64,000 nucleotides of DNA from an uncultured Muribaculaceae bacterium (GCA_958436175.1 CAUBJF010000005.1:62001-126000); one strand, 5' to 3'. Positions 25,899-34,516 are shown, numbered from the stretch's first letter. The notes: generated by a model not told the origin, from the sequence alone. Translations and numbers: made by a program.

Positions 25899-26805
25899 AT
25901 GAATAACATTGTTGGCGATATTCATTTGGAGAACATCCGACGACTCTTTTGAACGCACGGCTGAAATATTGCGGATATTGGTAGCCGAGGTAATAAGCAA
26001 TTTCTCCGATTGATTTATCGGGGTATAGTAGCATATCTTTCGCCATATCCATCGTTTTTTGTTGGATGTAATCCAATGCGGTTTTTCCAGTTTCCTTTTT
26101 AATCAAGTCCCCGAAATAATTGGGAGACAGGCAAAGCTGAGATGCGCACCAAGTGACTGTCGGAGTCCCATGAACCTGTGCTTTTCCTGAAACGAAATAT
26201 CCGTCAATCAGTTCCTCAAAGCGTATCAGAAGATCTTTGTTTACCTTTTTCCGTGTGATAAACTGCCTGTCATAAAAACGCAGACAATAGTTCAGAAAAA
26301 GCTCTATTGCAGAGGCTATGATTGTATTGCTATGTTTGTCGCCTCCGTAATTTATTTCATCGTCAATCTTTTTGAAACAATCTATTATAGTATTGCGCTC
26401 ACGCTCTGACAGATGCAGGGCTTCATTTGTGGCGTATGAAAAGAACGTATAGTCCTTTATGTGGTGGCCGAGTGATGTTCCCCTCAGTAATTCCGGGCTG
26501 AAATATAATGCCCAGCCTTTTGCCTGATATGTCGAGCCGTCAGCGGGATGACCGAATACTTGCCCGGGAGCCGTAAATACAAGTGTGTTCTCTTGATAAT
26601 CATATTCCTGACGACCGTATGTGAGATAGTCGGCACAAAGCACATCCTTGAGGAATATAACATACATGCCCATATTCTTGCGACAGTTCGGAATAGGGCG
26701 AGATACCTGCGATCCTTCGAGAACATTCACATTTGGATGACGGTGTGTCACGCCCCAGTGTTCGTCGTAGTCCTTTACGGTAGGAATATAGATTATCTTG
26801 TCCAT
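25897..26805 (-). CDS. AraC-family transcriptional regulator
   Basis: A 302-aa regulator. The N-terminal cupin-like ligand domain spans about residues 1-175. The C-terminal pair of helix-turn-helices is at about 200-300: WCASQLCLSPNYFGDLIKKETGKTALDYI and SIGEIAYYLGYQYPQYFSRAFKRVVGCSPNEYR, both complete. It is divergent from a truncated paralogue and the redox operon at 26957-30563, whose promoter carries a tandem repeat suited to an AraC dimer. Confidence 0.92.
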   Translation of the reverse strand: MDKIIYIPTVKDYDEHWGVTHRHPNVNVLEGSQVSRPIPNCRKNMGMYVIFLKDVLCADYLTYGRQEYDYQENTLVFTAPGQVFGHPADGSTYQAKGWALYFSPELLRGTSLGHHIKDYTFFSYATNEALHLSERERNTIIDCFKKIDDEINYGGDKHSNTIIASAIELFLNYCLRFYDRQFITRKKVNKDLLIRFEELIDGYFVSGKAQVHGTPTVTWCASQLCLSPNYFGDLIKKETGKTALDYIQQKTMDMAKDMLLYPDKSIGEIAYYLGYQYPQYFSRAFKRVVGCSPNEYRQQCYS

Positions 26806-26827
26806 ATAATTGAAGTCTTGATAATTG

Positions 26828-26835
26828 CAAAGTTA
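26828..26835 (-). promoter_or_regulatory. Promoter -7 box of the AraC gene
   Basis: The minus strand reads TAACTTTGC, 23 bases upstream of the AraC start. Confidence 0.6.
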
Positions 26836-26857
26836 GTCATAAATTAACAAACTTCAA

Positions 26858-26898
26858 TTCGAATCAGTAAAAGTTATACTTCAACCCGTAAAAGTGAT
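26858..26898 (+). promoter_or_regulatory. Tandem AraC-type operator
   Basis: GTAAAAGTTAT (26867-26877) and GTAAAAGTGAT (26888-26898) are direct repeats 21 bp apart, each preceded by TTC-rich sequence. They end 24 bases before the -7 box at 26923, where an AraC activator would touch polymerase. The promoter lacks a TTTG -33 box, consistent with activator dependence. Confidence 0.6.
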
Positions 26899-26922
26899 AA
26901 ATCGACTATCGTCATTCCGATG

Positions 26923-26930
26923 TATTTTTG
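26923..26930 (+). promoter_or_regulatory. Promoter -7 box of the redox operon
   Basis: TATTTTTG matches TAnnTTTG, 26 bases upstream of the first ATG of the truncated AraC paralogue. No -33 TTTG is visible. Confidence 0.55.
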
Positions 26931-26956
26931 CATTTGAAAACTATTGTACTAACGGC

Positions 26957-27418
26957 ATGATGACAATAAATACATTTAACAAACTGACTGGACAGGAGAC
27001 ATTGCATCCGCTTGTCGGTCTCGCAGACCTCAGCGGGGATAATCTGGATTCAGATATATATAAACCTTGCAATTTCTACGCATTGCTTTGCAATGAGGAC
27101 AGGCTGAGGCTTGTAATTCCCGGTGAAACATTAAGGATACAGTCTGCAAGCAACAAACGAATATCAGGATATACCGGAGTCCTTTTCCATCCGGATCTTC
27201 TGTGTGACACCCCCTTGGAAACAGAAATCGTAAGCTATCCGAGCCGTTGCAACTGCCATAAGAAGTTATGTGAAAATGATAAAAAAACGATACATGACTG
27301 TCTGGATCTGATTGCTACCGAATTAGAACATTCCATCGACAGATACAGCTGCACCATAATAGTATCACAGATTGGACTGTTGCTGAACTATTGTTCCAGA
27401 ATCTGCTGCCAGAACTAA
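26957..27418 (+). CDS. AraC N-terminal-domain-only protein
   Basis: A 153-aa protein matching only the ligand-binding half of the divergent AraC regulator: GVLFHPDLLCDTPLETEI aligns with its FSPELLRGTSLGHHI, and DCLDLIATELEH...SCTIIVSQIGLLLNYCSR with DCFKKIDDEINY...SNTIIASAIELFLNYCLR. It stops exactly where the helix-turn-helix pair should start. It could be a relic of duplication or a DNA-binding-less partner that tunes the full regulator. It is rich in Cys (nine or so). It lies 13 bases before the next gene, so they share a transcript. The second in-frame ATG (26960) is equally possible. Confidence 0.75.
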   Translation: MMTINTFNKLTGQETLHPLVGLADLSGDNLDSDIYKPCNFYALLCNEDRLRLVIPGETLRIQSASNKRISGYTGVLFHPDLLCDTPLETEIVSYPSRCNCHKKLCENDKKTIHDCLDLIATELEHSIDRYSCTIIVSQIGLLLNYCSRICCQN

Positions 27419-27431
27419 ATATTATCCATAT

Positions 27432-28478
27432 ATGAAATATAGAAATATCATAACTGCGATTTTCATTTCTCTTTGTTCCTTGTCAAGTGAAGTGGGGGCC
27501 CAAGAACCGTCGGCACTCACACCAAAACAAAAAGCGATAACGGAAATCGCTTCACTCACGGCGAAGAGCGACCTCGCCGTACTTGACGATGTTCTCAACT
27601 CGGCCCTTGACAGTGTGCTGACCATAAATGAGGCGAAAGAGGTAATCGTACATACATACGCCTATTGCGGCTTCCCGAAAGCATTGCGTGGACTTCAAAC
27701 CCTCGTCAGTGTGATAGACGAGCGAGAAAAGGAAGGGAAGCCGATAGTGCGAGGCAGAGAAGCATCTCCGATTAATGACAACAGAAGCAAATATGAGCGT
27801 GGACGACAGATTCTTTCCGATATATCAGGCGTTCCTGCCGATGAGCCAAAGCCACCGTATGCCGTTTTGTCGCCGGAAATCGAGGTGTTCCTGAAAGAAC
27901 ATCTGTTCTGCGACCTGTTTGAACGCGACGTGCTGACATACGCGGAGCGTGAACTCGCCACGGTCGCAGTTATCGCATCGTTGGGCGAAAGGGTGGAACC
28001 GATGTTACGCTCTCATACAGCACTCGCAAAAAGACTTGGGGCGACCGACGCGCAGATTGAAGAAATCATGACATATGCGCGCCCGTCAGAATCTCTATTT
28101 CCCAAAGGCACGAAAATAGATGGCGAGAACTTCAACGGGACAGCATATCTTCAACGCCTTATGACAGACTCCAATAACTTCGATGTCGTGGTTTCGGATG
28201 TCATATTCGACCCGGCGGCCCGCAACAGCTGGCATTCACACCCCGGAGGGCAGATACTTATCGCAACATCAGGCAAAGGGTATTATCAGGAAAAAGGCAA
28301 GCCCATACAGGTACTCAATCCCGGTGATGTGGTGGCTATCCCTGCAAATGTCGTACACTGGCACGGAGCCGCCCCGGACAGTAAATTCAGCCATATTGCC
28401 ATAAATACAAAGGTACATCTCGGTGCCACCCGGTGGTACGAGCCTGTCAGTAAAGAGGAATATGCAGGAAATCAGTAA
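27432..28478 (+). CDS. Secreted carboxymuconolactone-decarboxylase-like / cupin fusion
   Basis: A 348-aa protein with a signal peptide (about residues 1-23). Residues about 30-110 and 130-215 are two CMD/AhpD-like helical repeats (for example VIVHTYAYCGFPKALRGL and TYAERELATVAVIASLGE). Residues about 235-330 form a cupin with WHSHPGGQILIATSGKGYY and IPANVVHWHGAAPD. The catalytic CxxC of AhpD is absent. Such fusions are common in Bacteroidota redox/aldehyde clusters. It is probably periplasmic. Substrate unknown. Confidence 0.88.
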   Translation: MKYRNIITAIFISLCSLSSEVGAQEPSALTPKQKAITEIASLTAKSDLAVLDDVLNSALDSVLTINEAKEVIVHTYAYCGFPKALRGLQTLVSVIDEREKEGKPIVRGREASPINDNRSKYERGRQILSDISGVPADEPKPPYAVLSPEIEVFLKEHLFCDLFERDVLTYAERELATVAVIASLGERVEPMLRSHTALAKRLGATDAQIEEIMTYARPSESLFPKGTKIDGENFNGTAYLQRLMTDSNNFDVVVSDVIFDPAARNSWHSHPGGQILIATSGKGYYQEKGKPIQVLNPGDVVAIPANVVHWHGAAPDSKFSHIAINTKVHLGATRWYEPVSKEEYAGNQ

Positions 28479-28480
28479 TT

Positions 28481-28784
28481 GAATCGAACAACGGCCTCCG
28501 CCCGGCAGTTGCCGTGCTTCCCGATAATATAAAAGACTACGATGTGATATTCGTTGGCTCGCCGATTTGGTGGCATAATCCGGCAATGGTAGTTTGCACC
28601 TTTCTTGAACACTATGACCTGAAAGATAAGATTATTGTATCTTTCTTTATTTAAGGAGCAACAACCTATCTTCAGCAATCTGTTGACAAAAATATATGAA
28701 GTGACGCCGGAGCCTATACATCTTCCCACTTATAACGGCGGAGGCGTAGAAGCATGGCTCCGCAACATAAATATCATCAAATAA
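28481..28784 (+). pseudogene. Decayed flavodoxin gene
   Basis: Two flavodoxin fragments in different frames. The first (to a stop at 28654) reads RPAVAVLPDNIKDYDVIFVG then SPIWWHNPAMVVCTFLEHYD, the flavin-binding middle of a long-chain flavodoxin. The second (ending 28784) reads LPTYNGGGVEAWLRNI, the family C-terminus. The N-terminal phosphate loop is gone. This accounts for the 313-base gap between the CMD-cupin gene and the hydrolase gene. Confidence 0.8.
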
Positions 28785-28791
28785 AATAACG

Positions 28792-29868
28792 ATGAAGAAA
28801 CTGTTAATAACATCAATATCCGTACTCATGGCAGCAATGACAGGCATAAACGCCTTTGCACAAGAGGTATATGACTATACCAAAAATCCCTTCGGACTGG
28901 TCTATCGTGGAGCTATCACCGAAAACCGTCAGGGTGAAGTGAATATACATCCCGTGAAATATAACCTCAACGGCAACGAAATCTCCGCTAATGTATATAC
29001 ACCGGCTAACTATTACCCTGCAAAAAAATATGCCGCAGTCGTGATTTCACACCCTAATGGCGGAGTCAAGGAACAGACGGCCGGGCTGTATGCACAGTGT
29101 CTTGCCGGACTCGGCTACATCACAATCGCCGCCGATGCTTCATATCAGGGAGCAAGCGGCGGAGAACCTCGCAATCTCGATATTCCTCAGAACCGTATCA
29201 ACGATGTGCGCGGCATGGTAGATTACATATCGCAATATCCGGGTGTAGATGCCTCGCGTATCGGGGCTTTGGGCATCTGTGGTGGTGGAGGCTATACATT
29301 CGCGGCTCTCCAGTCAGACAAACGCATAAAGGCCGGAGCAACCTTGAGTCTGTTCAATACAGGCCGTGTGCGCCGTCTCGGCTATCAGGATTCGCAGATG
29401 ACCACTGTTCAGGACAGGCTGGAACGTGCCTCGGAAGCACGCGAAAAATTCGTTCTTACCGGCGAGATCGCCTATGAAGGGCCGACGGGAACACAGACAA
29501 GGGAAGAAATAGAGGAAGCGATGAGCCATCTCCAACCCGGAACTTTGTACCACGACGGGCTTGAATATTATGGAATAACTCACGCACATCCCAATTCGGT
29601 TAGTAGATATACTACTTCAAGCCTTATGGATCTTATGACATGGGATGCCACGACCTTTGCCGACCTTATCGACTGCCCGCTGCTCATCATGTCGGGAAGC
29701 AAGTCTGATTCGGATTATATGAGCCGTGAAGCGTATATCAAAGCAGGAACCCCTGACAAGGAATACTACCAGATCAACGGGGCTTCGCATATACAGACCT
29801 ACTATGTCCCGGAATATGTTGAAGACGCAGTAAACAAACTGAAAGAATTTTTCGGAAATAAACTTTAA
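28792..29868 (+). CDS. Secreted alpha/beta hydrolase with Cys nucleophile motif
   Basis: A 358-aa protein with a signal peptide (MKKLLITSISVLMAAMTGINAFA). The fold is alpha/beta hydrolase: VVISHPNGGVKEQ (oxyanion region), nucleophile elbow GALGICGGGGYTFAA, and late acid/His region PLLIMSGSKSD and INGASHIQTYY. The elbow has Cys instead of Ser, as in dienelactone hydrolases. It starts 7 bases after the flavodoxin relic and 5 bases before the FMN reductase gene. Substrate unknown. Confidence 0.87.
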   Translation: MKKLLITSISVLMAAMTGINAFAQEVYDYTKNPFGLVYRGAITENRQGEVNIHPVKYNLNGNEISANVYTPANYYPAKKYAAVVISHPNGGVKEQTAGLYAQCLAGLGYITIAADASYQGASGGEPRNLDIPQNRINDVRGMVDYISQYPGVDASRIGALGICGGGGYTFAALQSDKRIKAGATLSLFNTGRVRRLGYQDSQMTTVQDRLERASEAREKFVLTGEIAYEGPTGTQTREEIEEAMSHLQPGTLYHDGLEYYGITHAHPNSVSRYTTSSLMDLMTWDATTFADLIDCPLLIMSGSKSDSDYMSREAYIKAGTPDKEYYQINGASHIQTYYVPEYVEDAVNKLKEFFGNKL

Positions 29869-29873
29869 TAAAA

Positions 29874-30563
29874 ATGACACGAATATTATATTCCATTTCA
29901 ATCATTCTCCTTTCGTTTGCTTTCACCGCCTGTTCCGGGAATGTTCAGGAAAGGACAGCCGATAACACTCCGGCAGAAGAGTCAGCCCAAACCGAGACCA
30001 AATATAATCAGCCCCGCAAAGACCTCGGTCGTTCCAAATCCGTACTTATACTCTCGTCAAGTCCTCGTCGCGGGGGCAACAGCGAGCAACTGTGTCTGCA
30101 ATTCAAGAAAGGCGCGGAAGAGACCGGAAACAGCGTGGAGATGCTTAACATTAACGATTTCGATATCCGATATTTCGACCAGCGTGAATATGACCGTCAG
30201 GCGTCGGCAGCACTGACAGACGATGCAGCCGCCATTATTGCCAAGATGAAAGCAGCTGATGTCATTGTCCTTTCATCTCCGGTATATTTCAACAATATGA
30301 CAGGTCAGATGAAAGCTCTGATTGACCGCGTTTATGGTTATGAGAAAGACCTGGGCGGCAAGGAGCTTTTCTATATCTCCACCTCCACCGACAGAAGCGA
30401 GGAAGGTGTGAACTGTGTGTTCGATGCCTTTCATGGTTTTGCAGTCTGCTTGTACGAGTCGGTCGAGAGAGGCGTGATAAAAGGCAACGGGGCGCGAAAC
30501 CGGGGGGATATCGACTCGCATCCCGCCATGCAGCAAGCTTACGAAATGGGTAAGACAGTCTGA
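29874..30563 (+). CDS. Lipoprotein NADPH-dependent FMN reductase / flavodoxin-fold protein
   Basis: A 229-aa protein with a lipoprotein signal (ILLSFAFTACS, Cys about residue 20), a spacer of about 35 residues, then a flavodoxin-like fold: VLILSSSPRRGGNSEQLC for FMN phosphate binding, DVIVLSSPVYFNNMTGQMKALIDR and a C-terminal block. It should be tethered on the periplasmic side of a membrane, an unusual place for this family. It is the last intact gene of the AraC-linked redox operon. Confidence 0.85.
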   Translation: MTRILYSISIILLSFAFTACSGNVQERTADNTPAEESAQTETKYNQPRKDLGRSKSVLILSSSPRRGGNSEQLCLQFKKGAEETGNSVEMLNINDFDIRYFDQREYDRQASAALTDDAAAIIAKMKAADVIVLSSPVYFNNMTGQMKALIDRVYGYEKDLGGKELFYISTSTDRSEEGVNCVFDAFHGFAVCLYESVERGVIKGNGARNRGDIDSHPAMQQAYEMGKTV

Positions 30564-30610
30564 CCAAGATGTTAAAGAGATGAAGGACTTTATATTCAGG
30601 AATGACACTA

Positions 30611-30634
30611 AGAGCTTGTTTAAAAACAAGCTCT
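30611..30634. repeat. Perfect 11-bp inverted repeat
   Basis: AGAGCTTGTTT, two bases, AAACAAGCTCT. It marks the boundary between the FMN reductase gene and a decayed gene. It could be a terminator or the scar of an element; no T-run follows. Confidence 0.5.
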
Positions 30635-30641
30635 AAAGAAC

Positions 30642-30980
30642 AATCCCGATGATCTCGATGCCCGTGGAACCATATTGATGGGCGCACCGCTGTCCACATC
30701 TTCGCGTCTGGGAATCGGAAAGGAAAGCAACTATGCCTACGACATTTATGAGCCGGAAGCATAACGATGACATATGCAAATTCTGTCATGATGTTTTTGG
30801 CTTCGACGGCACCATAGAAGAATCTTAGAGAGAGATTGTCAAGATGTTTGAGAATTTAGGCATCCCTATGTATTTGACAGTAAGGTCACAGGGCAACCGG
30901 CAGCAAGTATTCCTTGTGAAACAGAACTTTCAAAAGAAGAGGTACTCTCGCTCATATCCTCTATAATTCTAAAGGATTGA
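30642..30980 (+). pseudogene. Decayed iron-containing alcohol dehydrogenase (BDH/YqhD-like)
   Basis: Fragments in shifting frames. NPDDLDARGTILMGAPLS then GIGKESNYAYDIYEPEA (30642-30764) corresponds to the family's NP-x-D-x-DAR...G...GH-E region. Then FGFDGTIEES, a stop, EIVKMFENLGIP (the F-F-x-x-I-G-M-P-type C-terminal helix), and finally PAASIPCETELSKEEVLSLI to a stop at 30978-30980. The N-terminal two-thirds is missing. Assignment is from pattern recall. Confidence 0.6.
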
Positions 30981-31005
30981 AAACACTTTTTCGAGCTGAC
31001 AGTAT

Positions 31006-31044
31006 CAAAAGAGAACCATTCATTAGATACGTGGTTCTCTTTTT
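31006..31044 (+). terminator. Rho-independent terminator
   Basis: AGAGAACCA (31010-31018) pairs with TGGTTCTCT (31032-31040), extended by A-T pairs, and is followed by TTTTC. It closes the decayed end of the redox operon. Confidence 0.8.
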
Positions 31045-31136
31045 CTGTAAGATTTAATAAAAAGTTAACATGAAGCATGCATTTCACGGAGATTGTAGCC
31101 GTTATCTATATCAATCAAACTGATATTGTCAACAAG

Positions 31137-31553
31137 ATGTGGAAATTATATGCTCTGCTGTCGGCTCTGTTCGCCGCTCTGACAGCCATCTGCGCCAAAG
31201 TGGGAGTCAAGGATGTTGATTCCAACCTTGCCACGGCAATCCGTACCACCATGATCCTGTTTCTCACATGGGGTATCGTCTTTGCATCAGGCCATTTGCA
31301 GGAAGTGAAGTATGTATCTCGTTACACTTGGCTGTTCCTTGTACTTTCCGGCATATCGACCGGCTTGTCGTGGCTGTTCTATTTCAAGGCTATTCAGATT
31401 GGTGATGTGTCGCGTGTGGCCCCGGTCGACAAACTCAGCGTTGTGCTCACTATCTTACTCGCATTTATATTGCTTAAAGAGCCTGTTTCGCCAAAGGTTA
31501 TAGCAGGAGGCTTACTTATATGCACGGGGAGCATACTGATGATGTGGAGATAG
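31137..31553 (+). CDS. EamA-type small membrane transporter
   Basis: A 138-aa protein with about five hydrophobic helices, half the size of a ten-helix DMT permease. It starts with WKLYALLSALFAALTAICAKVGV and ends LAFILLKEPVSPKVIAGGLLICTGSILM, the single EamA-repeat pattern. The ATG at 31137 is used; the frame from 31077 adds residues outside the family. Single-repeat members are expected to dimerise. Substrate unknown. Confidence 0.85.
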   Translation: MWKLYALLSALFAALTAICAKVGVKDVDSNLATAIRTTMILFLTWGIVFASGHLQEVKYVSRYTWLFLVLSGISTGLSWLFYFKAIQIGDVSRVAPVDKLSVVLTILLAFILLKEPVSPKVIAGGLLICTGSILMMWR

Positions 31554-31614
31554 CGGAATTCATATTTCATACAGAATCGGGTTCTACCTTTGTCTGCTTG
31601 AAAAATAAGCAAGC

Positions 31615-32295
31615 ATGAAACTGTTGATAATAGAAGACGAACTAATTCTTTCGAGGAGTATCGCCGAATATCTTGGACGCGATAATTATCTTTGCGAACA
31701 CGCCTATTCTGTAGCGGAAGCACAAAACAAGATTTCGGACTATGAATATGACTGCATTCTTCTTGACCTAATGCTTCCCGACGGCAACGGCCTCGATTTT
31801 TTACGCTGTATCAAAAAAGAATCGCCGCATACAGGAGTGATAATTATTTCCGCCAAAGACTCTCTCGACGACAAGCTCGAGGGACTGAAAATCGGGGCGG
31901 ACGACTACCTGCCCAAACCTTTTCATCTTCCAGAACTGAGCATGAGGATTTTCGCCTTGATGAGACGAAAAAAATTCACAAGCGACAACACGCTCCACGC
32001 CGGACGACTCACAATCGATCTACCCGAACATAAAGTGACTGTCGGGAACAATCATATCGCCTTGACGAAAAGCGAATACGACCTACTGCTGTTTCTCATA
32101 CAGAACCGTAACCGGGTGGTATCCAAAAGTGCGATTGCAGAGCATCTCAGCGGCGATATGGCAGATATGCTCGATGATTTCAATTTTATCTATGCCCACA
32201 TCAAGAACTTGAAGTCAAAACTGGCTACGGCGGGAATACCCAACAGTATCAAGACTCTTTACGGCACCGGCTATAAATGGAATATTGACGAATGA
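31615..32295 (+). CDS. OmpR-family response regulator
   Basis: A 226-aa regulator: receiver domain with acidic EDE at residues 7-9, phospho-Asp51 in CILLDLMLPDGNG, and Lys in LPKPFH; winged helix ending FIYAHIKNLKSKL...YGTGYKW. It overlaps the histidine kinase gene by 4 bases. It resembles QseB/PmrA-type regulators. Confidence 0.92.
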   Translation: MKLLIIEDELILSRSIAEYLGRDNYLCEHAYSVAEAQNKISDYEYDCILLDLMLPDGNGLDFLRCIKKESPHTGVIIISAKDSLDDKLEGLKIGADDYLPKPFHLPELSMRIFALMRRKKFTSDNTLHAGRLTIDLPEHKVTVGNNHIALTKSEYDLLLFLIQNRNRVVSKSAIAEHLSGDMADMLDDFNFIYAHIKNLKSKLATAGIPNSIKTLYGTGYKWNIDE

Positions 32296-33347
32296 AAACT
32301 CTTTTACACAAAACAAGCGACAGGATTATTGTAAGCATAGCTGCGGTATTTATTCTCACAGCTCCGCTTTTTTATCTGATAACCAGATATTTTTATGCGG
32401 AGGATATGATTGACATAATAGAGTCTATTGAGCGCGGTGAGGGGCTTCCTTCGTCATTTGACCTGGAGCAGGATATTATCGCCGGAGTGATGATTCAATA
32501 TCTTCTTATATTCGTTGTGATAGCCTTGTCGTTGCTTATCGCCATTCGTTTTTCTCTGCGCAATCTCTGGCATCCTTTTGAAAAAACGTTGAAATCAATG
32601 GAACAGTATAAGGTTTCCGACAAGACGATCCCGGTTCTTGAAAACGGGGATATAAATGAATTCAACAGACTCAACCATACGCTGACAAGACTCATGCAGC
32701 GTAATTCGGAAACCTACTATAAGCAAAAAGAGTTCACAGAAAATGCCTCACACGAGCTCCAGACACCAATTGCCGTCATGAAAAGTCGGCTTGATTTACT
32801 GTTGCAAAGAAATCTTGACCAAGAAGCATCGGAATCTATAAACGAACTTTACAATGCAATCCGTCGCATGGAGCATCTAAACCGAGACTTACTGCTTCTT
32901 GCAAAAATCGACAATGACCAGTTTGCCATCAATACAAAAGTGAATATCGTCTCTATAATCAGGGACATCGCTGACAGCCTGACATCGCTTGGATATAAGG
33001 TGAAAACCACATTCTCAGATGCACAATGTGAAATCACCGCTAACAGAACTCTTTTTGAGAGTCTTGTAAACAATCTGGTGGTCAATGCACTCCGTAATTC
33101 CGGCCAGGTTGACATCTCTTTGGCTGAAGGTATCCTTATGGTAAGTAACCCATCAGATAACGGGAAACCGCTCGACAAGAGCCGACTGTTCCAGCGATTT
33201 GCTTCAACATCCGGCACTAAAGGCAACGGCCTTGGTCTTGCGATAGCCAAAGCCGTCTGCGATGCTCATCGTTGGGATATAAAATATGAATTTGTATCTG
33301 GCAACCATCTGTTCACGGTTATACTGAACAGTATGATTCAGAAGTGA
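32292..33347 (+). CDS. Sensor histidine kinase with short acidic periplasmic loop
   Basis: A 351-aa kinase. Two membrane helices (about residues 14-36 and 70-92) bracket a periplasmic loop of only about 35 residues rich in Asp and Glu. The HisKA motif ENASHELQTPIAVMKSRLDLLL has phospho-His154, followed by NNLVVNALRNSG and GNGLGLAIAKAV. The loop style recalls PmrB/QseC-type sensors that read cations or peptides; that is inference. Its end overlaps the convergent porin gene by 10 bases. Confidence 0.9.
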   Translation: MKTLLHKTSDRIIVSIAAVFILTAPLFYLITRYFYAEDMIDIIESIERGEGLPSSFDLEQDIIAGVMIQYLLIFVVIALSLLIAIRFSLRNLWHPFEKTLKSMEQYKVSDKTIPVLENGDINEFNRLNHTLTRLMQRNSETYYKQKEFTENASHELQTPIAVMKSRLDLLLQRNLDQEASESINELYNAIRRMEHLNRDLLLLAKIDNDQFAINTKVNIVSIIRDIADSLTSLGYKVKTTFSDAQCEITANRTLFESLVNNLVVNALRNSGQVDISLAEGILMVSNPSDNGKPLDKSRLFQRFASTSGTKGNGLGLAIAKAVCDAHRWDIKYEFVSGNHLFTVILNSMIQK

Positions 33348-34351
33348 GCCACAAATTCAAGCACAATTTTATTTTGCTCGGATATTGAAGGCACAACGCC
33401 TTTATTGTAAAAATACTGTTCGTAGTTCAGACGGATATCGGCTTGAAGTGGGCCTTTCCCCATACTTAGCGTCAATCCACCTGTCAGTCTGTGCCGTTCC
33501 GGATCATCGGTTTTAAGGAGACCGTTTTCATCTTTTGTCCCATTACTGTGGTCGGACATATAGTCATATCGACATAAAAAAGACAATGCCAGATTGTTCC
33601 TTTTGAATGGCTGTCGATATACCGCAAACGCATCCACGGCATTGACAGTATTGAAAGCATGATGCGAATAATACTTCCGCAGATACTCCGCCTCTATGTG
33701 CCAACGGGAAATCTCCCAATAGACACCACTGTCGTACATATATGTGTTTACGTCCCTGGCACCGGCTTTCTGACAGCTCAACACGATATTGAACTGCCGC
33801 CACAGACAGATCTGCGATTTGAAGGAGAAATTATAATTTGAGGTCCAGAAATGTTTTTGATTGGTCAGTCCCGAGCCATTGTATATGCCACCTTCCAGTG
33901 TTAAAGGTGCCTCAGATCCGAAAGTCCATGATGCGGATGCTCCCACATCTCTAACATTACCTACTTGTTTGGCTATGAAAGAACGGTTGGCGAAATACTG
34001 GAGATGAGGCGAACGGTGCGCGTCGATGGAGAACGGCACTCGCATTTGACCGAATGTAAATTTTAACTGCTCCTCGGGCTGGAATCTGACATATGCGTCA
34101 AGCATCTTGATGGCACCTTCATCCGACAGATCGATTTCTGCTTTGTACCGTACAATCGGAATGATTTTCCCTTCAACACTCATACGGGCATTCCGTATCT
34201 CGAACCGCCCTTCTCCTATGGGCGGTTCATATTCGTATTTTGCACGGATGGTGCCGTGTATTTCAGGAATATATGGATTGGGGGCGTCCTGTGCCGTTAC
34301 AGAAGCTGCATAAAAGATGAGATTCAGTATTATAAGGATAACTTTCTTCAT
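33338..34351 (-). CDS. Phosphate-selective porin O/P-type outer-membrane protein
   Basis: A 337-aa beta-barrel with a signal peptide (MKKVILIILNLIFYAASVTAQ). The porin O/P pattern is seen: an N-terminal IRNARMSVEGKIIPIVRYKAEIDLSDEG, then FTFGQMRVPFSIDAHRSPHLQYFANRSF, and a C-terminal strand ending in Phe. It follows a 50-aa membrane protein gene by 12 bases. It may carry phosphate or other anions; family specificity varies. Confidence 0.85.
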   Translation of the reverse strand: MKKVILIILNLIFYAASVTAQDAPNPYIPEIHGTIRAKYEYEPPIGEGRFEIRNARMSVEGKIIPIVRYKAEIDLSDEGAIKMLDAYVRFQPEEQLKFTFGQMRVPFSIDAHRSPHLQYFANRSFIAKQVGNVRDVGASASWTFGSEAPLTLEGGIYNGSGLTNQKHFWTSNYNFSFKSQICLWRQFNIVLSCQKAGARDVNTYMYDSGVYWEISRWHIEAEYLRKYYSHHAFNTVNAVDAFAVYRQPFKRNNLALSFLCRYDYMSDHSNGTKDENGLLKTDDPERHRLTGGLTLSMGKGPLQADIRLNYEQYFYNKGVVPSISEQNKIVLEFVAHF

Positions 34352-34363
34352 TGCGTCAACAAT

Positions 34364-34516
34364 TTATCGAGTGTGTGTTTTCTCGTAGATAATCTCTCCG
34401 GGTGTTTTTGTTGTCTGGCCCAAGTAGGCTGCATAAGCAATCCCAATAAGGACTGCCGTGATGCATATCCAGAGCAGATATTCCTTCAATTTAATAAAGA
34501 TAGTATTGATTCGCAT
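34364..34516 (-). CDS. Small single-helix membrane protein
   Basis: A 50-aa protein with a basic N-terminus (MRINTIFIKLK), one membrane helix (YLLWICITAVLIGIAYAAYLG) and a polar tail ending TPGEIIYEKTHTR. It is 12 bases upstream of the porin gene in the same direction with a promoter box in front, so it is likely expressed. Unknown function; its pairing with a porin suggests a small inner-membrane partner. Confidence 0.65.
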   Translation of the reverse strand: MRINTIFIKLKEYLLWICITAVLIGIAYAAYLGQTTKTPGEIIYEKTHTR

